Part shown: piece by piece, positions 47,408 through 64,000 of the stretch | Numbering within the stretch: the stretch's first letter is position 1 | Layout: each line of letters starts with the position of its first letter | Assembly: GCF_037975245.1 (NCBI RefSeq) | Contig: NC_092564.1 | Location: forward strand, 22,345,984-22,409,983 | DNA: 64,000 nt | Direction: 5' to 3' | Origin: Apostichopus japonicus | Taxonomy: Eukaryota > Echinodermata > Holothuroidea > Aspidochirotida > Stichopodidae | The notes under the pieces: model-generated | What the model was told of the DNA's origin: nothing | Database searches by the model: none | The model's input: the letters and a program-made list of their open reading frames with translations, nothing else | Position numbers and translations under genes: made by a program

Positions 47408-47774
47408 CAAGGGCGTAGGAACCGGGGCTGGGGCGCCAGCCCCCCAGTGAAAAATATGGGGGCGGAAGTATCATTCCGCCCCCCCCCCCCTTCGCAAGTC
47501 AGGGAAACCCCTTTTTCAATTCCAAATGAGAAAAAAATCTCATTTGGAGCACCAAATTGCATCTAAGGCCAGGTGAAAATGCAAAATTATTTACAAAATG
47601 GAGTGGGTGTTGAAGTGTGCTATATTGCACCAAATTCCATCTGAGGCCACCTGGAAATACAAAAAAAAATCCAAAGGGGAGGGGGACACCTCCTCCCCTT
47701 AGACCCCTCGCTCAGGTCGGCCATCAGTTTTCAGCCCCCCCCCCCCCACTCAAAAGTACTTTCCTACGCCACTG
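47408..47774. mobile_element. GGGCGTAGGAACC MITE, copy 3
   Basis: 367 bp, same family. Perfect 8-bp duplication CAAGATAA (47400-47407, 47775-47782). Confidence 0.92.
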
Positions 47775-47782
47775 CAAGATAA

Positions 47783-48907
47783 GTTTGAACAGCAGACTCT
47801 TCGTTGTTTACGTTACGTTGTATAGGCTACTACAACGTTTACAATCGGACAGTTCTGCCCTAAGCTTCTCCGTACTACATTCTGCCGTGACATCGATTCC
47901 GCCAAGTTTTATCTTTCGGTGTTCCGAACACTTTTGAGGTTTACTTTTACTGTAAAGTTGATCCGTGAATTTTATTTTAGCGATTTCGAAGAAGAGTTAT
48001 GAACTGTGGTTTGAGAGTGAGAGTGTATGATGTGCAACGCTATGTACGTATACCAACTGTGGGCATGGTATATTAGGCTGTATACGTTCGCGATATGTGC
48101 GTAGTATATAATAGGCAATCAACTGTTCGTGTACACACGAGAGTGTATTTGCTGCGGAAATAGGAGTGCTAACTTCAAGTCGCTAGTTTTGCCTATTTGC
48201 CTGCACTACGTCAATCACCAAATTGATGCGTTCGAAGAAACGGTGCTTTTGGTGAGAAACTGGTGAATTTAATAACCAGATTTCTACAAGAAGAAACCGT
48301 CGAATGGGGAAAATTTTCACATGGTTAGAAAGAGAAAAATAATAACTTTATAGGACAATGTATCAAAATCTTCCACCAGACTTTAAAGATGTAATCTTTA
48401 ATCTTTAATAGTAATCCTTATAAGTAATCTTTTGTTACTTTAAAGATGGGGTAAAGGAGGTAAACCTCCATGCTGTAAGTAACAAAAATCTAGAAGCTTC
48501 GCTACGTCGTTAAGTAGCAGGATCATCGACATTCGAGATATTTTAAATCCTATGATGTTATTGATAACGGTGGTTTTGTATTATGCTCAACCGACCAGCT
48601 CCGGTTCAGGGTAGTCCAACCGTTCTGCTCGGGGACTTCGATCGACAGCGGCGCGTATCGGCCATCGGGATCGTTTTACAATTCTTCTGCAAGGGGCTCA
48701 ATTGATATGGAAAAACTCCGATATTATCTTCATCACCCTCAAAACTATTTCCTCCTCTTCTTCCTCAAGAAAATAATTTTCGCCAAAGCTTATACGAATG
48801 TCCTGAGAGGTGACGAGAAGAGTGTTATGGTTACATGTAGTAAACTGTATCACGCCGTATCGGTAACAAGTGGGGATTCGGCTTCGGCTGAAATGGTTCC
48901 TTTGATG
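47783..48907. other. Stretch without supported gene
   Basis: No coding region recognised. Short ACTTTAAAGATG / AATCTTTAA repeats lie near 48380-48450. Confidence 0.35.
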
Positions 48908-48915
48908 ACGTCAGA

Positions 48916-51900
48916 CAGTGGCGGAGAAACAGGGGGGTTGGGGGGTTTTAACCCCCCACTTTTTGAAGAGGGGGGTTGGCCCACACAATCAACAACCCTA
49001 GTTTTTGCCAGTAATGTTCTGTTATAGCCATGTTATGTGCTCCAAATGGCATAATAAATCAAATTATTAATTTGAAATTGTTAAAGTCATTTCAACCTTT
49101 TACCTGGTAGGCTACATCAAGAATTAACGACCGAAAACCGAGTTAGAATTGACCCACACAATATTTCTAGCCCCTTTCCCCCGTGCACCTTGCGCATTGG
49201 AACTTGTAGCTCATATAGCGCTAACTTCACCCAGCAACAGACATACACAAAATAACGTTTTGTTGCTGTTGAATAGCTTTGGAACTGTATACACTTGCCA
49301 ACTTCAACGAGGTGAAGGAAGGAAAAGAAAATGAAGAAAGAGAGAAAAGGAGAAAAGGATGGAGTAGAAAATACGGCAAGAAAACGGGAAGAGAAAGAGG
49401 AACAGTGACAAAATTTTTCGAATTTGTAAAGCAAACAACAGATATCACATCATATCAGTGAGCATGAAAATGGCGTTCCACGATAAACAGCCTCCAAACC
49501 ATGGGCGCAGATCCTGGTGAGGACAGCGGGACGCGAATTTCTTTTTCCTGAACCTTTCGGGCAGTGTACGTGGAGTTTAGCCAATCAGAGCGAGGCTGAG
49601 TTGATGACGTACTACTCAGTAAAGATGGTCAGTCGGGTAAATGCGTCCCCTCAATAACATAAGGTGGAAACGAAAGAGCGCGAGTTCGAGCCCCCGTGTG
49701 GATTTTCCCCCCACTTTTTCTCATGTTCAAGTAGTTATGTCCAAGTATTATATCATGAATTGAAAATCGATATTATAAGTTATGTCATGGTTTTCGTGCA
49801 TGGTCATCTTATATATGAAACTCCGTAGATAGTGTGGCGAAAATATATATAGTTTCTTTTGTTTATTTTCCTTCTAGATCTTATTAGAGGGAAATCGGTC
49901 TCAGCCCCAAAATGTGGTACATCCGTTTTAGGAAAGTTTATCTTAATTTAAAGGCAGATGACTTGCTAGAATAAAAGACAAGGGAAACAGATATTCATTC
50001 TGGAACAATTAAAGAGAGAGGATTTATTGCATAATAAAACAAGGGCAGTACTTGCACTCTTATTTACCTAATTCGCTCATCAGTTTACAACAAACATTTG
50101 GCAGTTTCCACAATAAACCGTTAATTACTGGACCTCGTCTCTCACAAGGAGGTGCTATAGGACTGTACCACTGTGTACAAATATTGCTGTGTAGATGTGG
50201 GTAAACTGTAAGTACGTAACATACTACTGTACCAGTACTACAGTACTGAGTACAGTGTCATGTCAATCTGAAGACATTGTAAATTTGTACAACAGACAGC
50301 GATCATACATCGCCGTTTTTCAACAAAAACCGATGCAAACGTCACGTAAGTTGTGCACAATGATTCAGTATAATGTTATTAGTGCAAGGCCTATATACCT
50401 CAATACTTTCTGCTGTAGTACAACAATTATGTTGACTTATCGAATGTGATTTCCCCATGCACTTCAACATTTGGTAAGCACGCCGCTATCTTTACTGTAG
50501 TACGTCATCAACACAGCCTCTCTGATTGGCTAAACTCCACGTACACTGCCCGAAAGGTTCAGGAAAAAGAAATTCGCCAGCGGGACGCGTCCCAACCAAC
50601 TTTTTCAGTAGTGGGGACATGATATACCGTGGCCCCACCAATTTGTCTTGACCAATAGCTGCATTTCAAGTTCCCATGTATTGAACTTTGGCGCAGCATT
50701 TGACCCAGCATTGTGCAAATGACATGCAGCAGTTCTCATTTTATTGTATTTTATCCACAGTTGTTAAATATAGGACGAAAATCGCATTTGCGGCAGTCTA
50801 TATTTGTTTTCTGGGAGAGGACCCCAGACCCATCGTATATACATAAGTCTATTTGGATTATTTGTCCCTGATTTTCTTTCTGCAGACGCCCATGTATTTC
50901 TCCAAACTAAATTTCTAAGCCATGAGATCTAAAACTTAAGGAGGTTTAGTAGCATCATTAGGTCTGGGAAGTGTTATTTCCGGCTATCTGGGAGGTATAT
51001 TTGCCCAAAAAAATCCAACGCTATGCGCGAACCCATGGTCGCGCTCCGCTTAGATAGTGTCATAGAACAGACACGCGTCCCCACCATTATCCAAGACTGA
51101 TCTGCGCCCATGCTCAAAACTGTCGATATGTGTAGTGTTCGGTTTCGGAAATATCTGGTATATTTGTATTTCCTTCAACGAAATTTTTAAGTAGCCGTCT
51201 GAATTTTCGAAAATTCGCTAACCAACATTCTTCATCATACTTCATCATACTCGTGCAATTTTGACCCGTCTGTTAGGGTTTGAAGGAGGTTTTTCTATAT
51301 CGGTTGTCCATAGATGATATTTTGTGCAACATTATGGGTATGTTTTGAAGTGAATTTATTCACGAGAATTGTGAATTTTCAAATTCTGAACAGTGGGGCG
51401 GACGAATATTGTGGGCCGCGATGAAAAATCACCTACAAAAGCAATGATCCACAGGATATGTGATGAAGTCGAACGTGATGTGTGACTGGTGACAATCTTC
51501 AAAAAGGTTAGATGAGAAAAAAGTATTTGGAAAAAACTTGGTTCTCAGGCAAAAGTGTACATATGGTTGGTCAGTTTCAAGCCCGAGAAGTTCCATTTTT
51601 GGTGATCTGGGGGTACCAAAACCAGAAATTTGCTTGTACGCTGCGCGCCAACCAATGGTGGCGCTCCGCTTAGATAGTAATACGCGCCCCCCCCCCGGGT
51701 TAGAAAATCCTGCATACCCCCCTGGTTAAATGCAGCTTTTCAAGGCCTGGGCAGTGCCATTTACTGCAATCTGGGAGGCAATATTGCCAAAAAATTCTTG
51801 TGCACTTCGCGCCAACTTATGGTGGCGCTCCACTTAGATAGTGAGCCAGCAGTTATGACTTTTTATTTCGTCAATGGCCTGCAACAACCCCCCCCCCCCC

Positions 51901-51929
51901 CCACTTCTGACAAGAAATCTCCGCCACTG
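48916..51929. mobile_element. hAT-like element with 8-bp TSD ACGTCAGA (outer of nested pair)
   Basis: 3014 bp. Ends CAGTGGCGGAGAAACAGG and (minus strand) CAGTGGCGGAGATTTCTTG, with perfect ACGTCAGA duplications at 48908-48915 and 51930-51937. No transposase. About half of its length is a second, younger element. Two copies of the GCGCCAAC...GGTGGCGC module lie in its right part (51587, 51750). Confidence 0.92.
49500..51112. mobile_element. Nested hAT-like element with 8-bp TSD CTCCAAAC/CTCAAAAC
   Basis: 1613 bp. Ends CATGGGCGCAGATC on both sides (inverted). The flanking 8-mers match at 7 of 8 positions. An inner inverted pair joins CCTGAACCTTTCGGGCAGTG (about 49548) and CACTGCCCGAAAGGTTCAGG (about 50544). 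Inserted into the 48916-51929 element. Confidence 0.87.
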
Positions 51930-52419
51930 ACGTCAGATGAACTGCGGTGAGCAGCTTTGAATTTTTTTTTTATGAGTGGCAGCTCGAGAGGTCTCTAGGG
52001 AAGACTTTGACAGCGAAATTCTGTGCGTTTGAAGTCGCATTTAGGGAAAGTTGTGCATCGGTGGTGCTGAAGTAATGTAGATAAACCATTCCAAGATATG
52101 AAACTTCCCATCACTTCATAACCTCTTTAAGAATGTGTCGGGAGGATCAGGTAGTACTTGACATTAAAAATACTAATTGTGAAAGGGCAAATGTCTCAAC
52201 AACTACCGATGGGTGTTAGGTGCCTTGTAGACCACAGACTTAACATGTTTCGTAGACATTGTGAACGTCCATTTGAGACAGTAAGCAGTTACTCGCAACA
52301 AAATGAGCAACATATCAGAATAAAAATATAAACAAAAATAACAAGAGCATTCTCGAACTATTGGCGTTCCATAGTAAATAAACACATTCAATTGGTCAAT
52401 TGTGTTCACGTGCTGTAAC

Positions 52420-52434
52420 GTTCTCGAAAATTCT
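52420..52434 (+). promoter_or_regulatory. Heat-shock element, three perfect units
   Basis: GTTCTCGAAAATTCT reads nTTCnnGAAnnTTCn, the canonical binding site of a heat-shock-factor trimer. A partial unit (ATTCTCGAAC) lies about 75 bp upstream, and inverted CCAAT boxes lie at about 52359 and 52390. Located 3.9 kb before the HSC70 initiator codon, which fits a promoter before a long first intron. Confidence 0.65.
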
Positions 52435-52884
52435 AGCGATTACGTCATTTATACGGTAGCTTGCAAAGTTATTATTCTTGACATTGTGAATTTGTAATGC
52501 GGTATTTTGCATAGAAATGAGATAACATTACTAGTTTCCAATATGTGTAAAAGTAAGTTGGCCTGACGATTCCAATATAAAGAAACGTTTCCAATATGAC
52601 AGAACGTCTCTTACTGCTCTTTTGATGATCAGAAGTCAATAACATGGCAATTTAATGAAAGAATAGTTAACTTTGATATATATCTGTGTTTGTCCGTGTA
52701 ATTGTTCCCAAGAGTTTTCACGGAAAATTTGTAATTAAAATATTTAATTTCAGCAAAAAAACTAATACAGTAAGATGTTGAATTTTTAAGTTAAATAACA
52801 TTCGTTCTTTGACGCGATGATGCCTCATGTCTCGTCTATAATTTCACGATTTCTGTTTGCTTGTCTGAAAGCCGTACATTTAAT

Positions 52885-53020
52885 GTCTATTATAAGCCTC
52901 TGTACACAGGAAATCCGGTAAGCTTGTCCGATTGTGATGTTCACATGTTACTCGCATACTTCCCGTCCTTTCTCTCTGAACACGTGCCGTTCGCAGTTCG
53001 CATCACCCTTTAATAGTCCG
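52885..53020 (+). promoter_or_regulatory. Candidate TATA box and noncoding exon 1 of the HSC70 gene
   Basis: CTATTATAAGCC at about 52889, then about 125 bp farther a possible donor TAGTCCG|GTAAATATG at 53020. The coding exon begins with a clear acceptor at 56337/56338, only nine bases before the ATG, so a noncoding first exon must exist. This is one candidate; another TATA-like ATATAAAG lies at about 52574. Confidence 0.35.
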
Positions 53021-53806
53021 GTAAATATGTATTTTCTTTCGCTGTTTGTGCTCTTTGCTGCTACTTTGTTAACTTTTTGAACTAAATCGTTAATTTATAT
53101 GTTATCCTTTAAGATATTGTAGTTTTTTGCTTTGTATGAAAGTTAAATGAACTGTCGGCTCCATGCCTTCCCTACTGTAGTACTATTTAGACTTACGTAT
53201 TCGTAAGTTACTTCCACTGTTTTAGCATAGGACTACCACGACAAGCTTAGCATACTATACTACTGAAAATAACAGGCCTTAACTACGGCCTAACGCAAGT
53301 TCGGCAACTCCCCCAAGCTTCCAAAGAACAAGTGGCATTTATCTAGTGTAGACTTATCCGCTCCACAGTTTTTCTGATCCTTGGTCATGGAAACAGTTAT
53401 TCAGTCATGCCTAATAACCGGCGACATTCCATGGTTTTGTAGGCTTAGCTTAACTGAAACCATAGCATATTTCCTAAGCATATGACAATGTGTAAGGCTT
53501 TGTTATAGGCTACTTACTAACTGATTAAGTACTTGTTGTGGAAGAGATATTTCAGTTACAATTTCAAATAATTTCATTTTGTTTTCTTGTGCCTGAAATA
53601 GTTATTCCTATGAAGCTTCTGTATGTGTATTCAGTCATGCCTGATAACTGGCAACATTCCTTTGTTTTGTATGGTGATCACCAGTGTTTTCACAGATTAT
53701 CCGGGTATCCACCTGACGCCATACTACTTAGTTCCTAATTCATTACTTAAATCCTAAGCAATGTTATTTTTTATATTTTTTCAAGCCCATCTTTATGCAA
53801 GATTTT

Positions 53807-54215
53807 CCCATTGACATAGTGTGGTGTTAGCCTACCATGTGGTCAAAAATAACAGCAAGAAAGTATTCAATGGATATCTTATAACTGCATCACGTTTCAA
53901 CTAATAAACAGATGGTTAGGCTATATTTCCCCATTGACTCAGTGTGGTGTAAGGCTACCATGTGGTCGAAGGTAACAGCAATAATGAAAGTTTTCCATGG
54001 ATATCTTATAACTGTCTCATTTTCAGTGAATTAACAGATGGATTAGCTAGATTCGCCATTGACTTAGTGTGGTGTTAGGCTACCATGTGGTCAATAATAA
54101 AACCAATAATGAAAGTATGCCATGGATATCTTATAACTGCGTCACAAATAACCAGATGGTTAGGCTAGATTTTCCCAATGATTCTGCATGGTGTTAGGCT
54201 ACCATGTGGAAGAAA
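53807..54215. repeat. ~125-bp tandem repeat, about 3.3 copies
   Basis: Units with CCCATTGACTCAGTGTGGTG, AGGCTACCATGTGGTC and GGATATCTTATAACTG recurring in order. Lies in the presumed first intron of HSC70. Confidence 0.85.
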
Positions 54216-54885
54216 TTGAAAGAATTCTCACAAGTATTATTTTTTCAGTCGTTTATTTAATAGAAGGAAAGACTGACTAAGAATTTACAAGATGTTACTA
54301 ATGGATTATAGACAGGATATCTAAAACATAATAATCACAAGTGGCTTTTTTTACTACACTATTATTCCAAATGCGATCAAATTGCGGGAATTGTGCAATC
54401 CTGCGGCTTATGCGCCTTGGGCCTGCTTCACAGATAGTAGTAGTAAAAACTGTTTAAGGGCTTAATAGGATATTTATATGGTCCGATCCAATAGAGGTGG
54501 AGAGCAAACAAAAGCAGCGGCGGCATTGCGATGTTAGTAGTGATGTTAATTATATGAAGTTATTAAAAAGTTAATGAAAAAAGCAAACATATTATTGAGG
54601 AAGGTTTTATACCTTATCTTACACCTACGTATTATGTGAACATGGAAACATTGTCAGTGGAGAATATAATTAATTTATTATAGCATCCAATATGTAATTT
54701 CTTGACATTAATCTTCCACCAAGGTAAACAATTTTTATCCGAGTACCCGGATACCAGATGGATAACGACTCTCGTTTACCCGGTTCCCGATTTTTGGACC
54801 TGAGTAAACACTAGAAAGTCATAATAAAATGGCAAATACATTTATGGGCTAGTGTCCATAGGTTTATATTAGTGATTGATAGTAC
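54216..54885. other. Stretch without supported gene
   Basis: AT-rich, presumed HSC70 first intron. A short TACCCGGATA / TTTACCCGGTTCC pattern is visible near 54744-54785. Confidence 0.35.
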
Positions 54886-54887
54886 AG

Positions 54888-56011
54888 GGCAATTCCATGA
54901 GAAAGTGGACATGATACCCAAAAAATTAAAAGTGTGACAATAGTAAATTTGGTGTCAAATGAAAGCTAAGAGTCCATATTTTCCAGAATCAGGTTCAGAA
55001 ATGCAATTTATATGCATTTTGGAATGAAAATATATGGGTGATAAAAATTCAGGAGTTGATACAGAAAATTGGATGATTGGTAATAAAAACTATTCGTCAC
55101 TGCTAATTGATAGCGAGTATATAAATGATATCAGCCACTACCATGTGAGAGTATAAATCATGGAAAACTGAATGGATAATATTTTCGTCCCTTTTACTCA
55201 TTGGTTCCGCTTCAATGGCCTTCGGTATTTTTGCCACTTGAAATGTCCTTCCGTTACCAAATGTACAACTTTTTTTAGTTTTTCAGGAAAAGTTGCAGCA
55301 TGATTAAAATGAAAGTTCATCTTCAAAGCAAGTTTAGATTGGCCAACAAAATGAAATAATTATTTTCACCCTGCTCCTCTTCGTTTGTTCATTATGATTG
55401 ATTAAAACAGTCTGTCTTTCCGTTACCATTTTGGTAACGGAAGGACAGTAATGGAAGGACAATTTTGTTTTTCCAGTCAGATAATTGAGTCATTTGCCTA
55501 TGATTAAAAGTAAATATCATTGCATGCATACATATATATTGTATACAGCATCCTGTGGGAGTTGTTGATTCTGAGAGCGATGTTTATATCTACTAAGGGG
55601 AATTCCATGGTAAAGAATGGATATTGGGACTAATTTTCTGACATTTGAACAAGTATATCATGAATATCCCCATTAATTACAACAAATAATTGTCATCATT
55701 GACTAACTACAACTAGGTACTTCAATTTCCACAAATTTTTTTTTACACAAACCCTTCCCATTTTTGAAATATGAACATTAATGAGGTCGGTAACGGAAGG
55801 ACAGCAAACGGACAAGGGTTTTCACAACCTAAGTTTATTGTAAAACTGTGAATTCTATGGAGTAATCTTATTTTAGTGGTGAGAAATGTTATCCCAATAT
55901 TGTTTCCTATACTGAACCACTTTCCATTCTGAAAATTATTGCTTTGGTTTTCTAGAAATATTGTGCTAATTAAAGTCAAATTTGGTAATGGAAGGACTAA
56001 CGGAAGGACAA
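54888..56011. repeat. Repeat block with recurrent GGTAACGGAAGGAC motif
   Basis: GTCCTTCCGTTACC or its complement occurs at 55245, 55414, 55433, 55789, 55984 (AATGG variant) and partly at 55449 and 55998. The copies at 55414 and 55433 form a hairpin. GGGCAATTCCATG (about 54887) and GGGGAATTCCATGG (about 55599) look like related element starts. Probably a diverged DNA-transposon cluster in the HSC70 first intron. Confidence 0.7.
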
Positions 56012-56346
56012 AAGGTCCACTCAGTTACATGTCACAGTAAATGAATGCAGTTGACCAAAACTTCACAAGGCAGTAGTCACAAATTTTACACTTGAACAAC
56101 ACAAGAGAGAAAAAATTATCACCAAGTGATGAATTTACTGAAGAATACTCATGAATTTTTACCTTGTTTTCATTACTTTGTAACTGAAAAGGAGAACAGT
56201 GTTCATTAGTTAGGGACAGGGTTAGGGTTGAATTATCTGACTGGGTAGTAATTTTTTCAGTATTTCCCATTTGTGCCCAGGCAACTGTCCCATCACTAGT
56301 TGATATGAATTGTATTAAATATGCCTTTATCTTACAGGTTCTAAAA

Positions 56347-62258
<5,912 letters not shown>

Positions 62259-62421
62259 GTAAGATATAATTGTTGGATTTGGATAATGGCAAGGTTAATT
62301 GAAGCTAGTACTATTGTACATGTTGTGTTACAAAATGAAGGACATCTGTAAAACTGGAATAGTCGTTACTAGAACAACCTTGTCACAACAACTCTGTCAA
62401 TACCCATGAGTTCCCCAACCT

Positions 62422-64000
62422 CAGGGACGTAGCCAGGGGGGGAGCAGGGGAGCGATCGCTCCCCCCCTTTCAGTGTCGATTTTTTTTTTTAAACTGTCGT
62501 TTTTTTAGCATGGTATTTTGTCAGTGCTCTTTTGATCTTGAATACTCGTCAGCTCCGTTAACTCGATTGTAATCGTAGTAATATTCACGCCTACTGATTC
62601 AACTACTTACTTAGTTTGGCAGATGCAATTAGCTAAATTTAGCTTATAGCCAATTACAAGCCTACAGTTGGCCACTGCGTAATAAAATACATATTGCCTA
62701 CCAACCGCACTCTATGGAATGTCACGAACTGTATGCACAACAACGTCGACAATGTTCGTTTGAGTCGTTCTAAGTTGTTGCATGAACAGCATGTTATGAA
62801 GCTAAGCTAGCAATCGTACGTGATACGCACTTCCTATAAATAATTATTACACTGCTAATACACTGCGATAACGATATTTGTTTTTAGGCCACTGCATATC
62901 TGGCTGTATTACAAAATATGAAAGTTTATATTGTCCATCACTTAAGTTCGTCAAATGTATTAAAGTCCAGACATTGGACAATAAACAAGAATCATCCTAC
63001 TGGAAAACTTGTAAAAGAGCACTATGTTTGTCTTTCTGATATATTATGTAAAAGAACATGTAAAAGAATTTAAACAGGAAACAAAATCTGCTGATACTGA
63101 TATCATATGATCAGGGCATAGCCAGTATGTAGCACGATAGTTTCATTCAACACTATACCCGCCGAAATCCGATCTTGTCAGTTTTTTAACATGTAGTTAA
63201 GAACCCGTTTACGCAGATAATATTTCAGTTGAGAAAACGCTTGAGAAATTTGCATCAGATGGCAATCGTCGGATAGCTCTCGCCTTCTCTTAGTAGGCTA
63301 ACTTAAACATGTACTAGCTACAGTTGTATCAAAGACATTTCTGGACTATCTTTGTATCTACAAGTATCAGAAGTTGAAAAGTAAGACTACTTTGTACATG
63401 TACCTTCAAGGGCGGCGGAACCGGGGGCACAGGGGGCAAGTGCCCCCCCCACTTTTCCTCAGGTTAAAAATGTGCCCTTTTTCTACATAAAACTTGTACT
63501 CTTGATCACCTTATTAGGTCAGCGATATTTCAGTAAGAGATCTAATCCTAATTTAGAACTATCAGGGGTGTAGCCAGTATGTAGCACTGTAGGCCTGGGC
63601 CTACACTTTTTTTGGCCAAGTTATCTTTTTATTAAAACACCCATAATTCAAATCCATAAGCTTGCTGGACGAGTTTAAGAGTCTAGACAGGAAAAACTAT
63701 TGAAATGAACGTAGCAAGATTATGGCTAAATTATGTGACCTATTCTTCTGTCATCTAGGCTGTCATTCATATCGCGTGCCATTTCATTCAATACTCTACC
63801 CGCCAAAAAAAAAAGACTAGGATACGATCTTGTCAGTTTTGTAATATACTTAAGAACCCGTTTACGCAGATAAAATTTCAGTTGAGAACATTCCACAGTC
63901 AAATAAGCCTATCGTTGATTAACAGACTTTGTATGTATAGAGCTGCAGCACTTTCTTGCCTGTTGTTGTCACGATCGGCGTTCCAAGTTCCAAAACAGCC
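62422..64000. mobile_element. Cluster of transposon fragments interrupting HSC70 at the right edge
   Basis: Element-like starts CAGGGACGTAGCCAGGGGGG (62422), CAGGGCATAGCCAGTATGTA (63112), CAAGGGCGGCGGAACCGGGG (63407) and CAGGGGTGTAGCCAGTATGT (63563). The text after 63112 (TTTCATTCAACACTATACCC, AAGAACCCGTTTACGCAGAT) recurs at about 63775-63880. Right ends were not found, so boundaries are open. The next HSC70 exon is not in this stretch. Confidence 0.55.

Noticed and set aside
48707-49027. 106-codon plus-strand open frame
   Set aside because: It reads across the boundary of the hAT-like element at 48916 and shows no domain.

Overview
This window is animal genomic DNA, AT-rich, with spliced genes and a very high load of DNA-transposon, minisatellite and inverted-repeat sequence. 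The TGACCTTTGACC-type minisatellites, a RING/B-box (TRIM) gene in one uninterrupted frame and the many short hAT-like elements fit a marine deuterostome invertebrate. An echinoderm, perhaps a sea cucumber, is my best guess but is not proven by the sequence.

Layout. 1-980: diverged long tandem repeats and an (AC)n tract. 982-11848: the most striking block, a stretch of about 10.9 kb bounded by inverted TIR-like ends and clusters of the motif TTGGGGAC. It holds one minus-strand gene that I assemble from ten coding exons (10181 down to 3206). All exon junctions agree in phase and give a predicted 1120-residue protein: an N-terminal SET (lysine methyltransferase-type) domain, three duplicated exons of about 61 codons, two C2H2-like zinc fingers, a tyrosine-recombinase-fold domain with R...K...R...H...Y, an acidic linker and a C-terminal SANT/Myb-like domain. 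12531-14994: a 1232-bp tandem duplication whose edge cuts a decayed non-LTR reverse transcriptase. 16086-18649: a terminal-inverted-repeat element. 19.4-21.1 kb and 22.8-24.7 kb: minus-strand exon remnants, the second a broken Gypsy-type integrase gene. 28020-29375: a TIR element with a 9-bp target duplication that carries the 5' part of a RecQ-like helicase gene. 32864-34251: a TRIM gene with a frameshift.

34.8-52 kb is dominated by short elements. I could define ends and 8-bp target duplications for seven hAT-like elements, including two nested pairs and a three-copy family. There is also a 2.6-kb element with 411-bp TIRs, several minisatellites and a large palindrome. 52.3-62.3 kb holds a cytosolic HSP70/HSC70 gene on the plus strand, with five coding exons of the ATPase domain in the window. 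A perfect heat-shock element lies upstream, and its introns are invaded by a Harbinger-like MITE and a 1.5-kb inverted-repeat element. The gene runs off the right edge behind further transposon debris.

How the parts relate: the HSC70 and TRIM genes look like host genes. The SET-recombinase-SANT gene lies wholly inside its repeat-bounded block, with its 5' side at the right end and its 3' side at the left end, so it may be the cargo or engine of a large mobile element that joins a chromatin-modifying domain to a DNA-recombinase fold. That last statement is inference.
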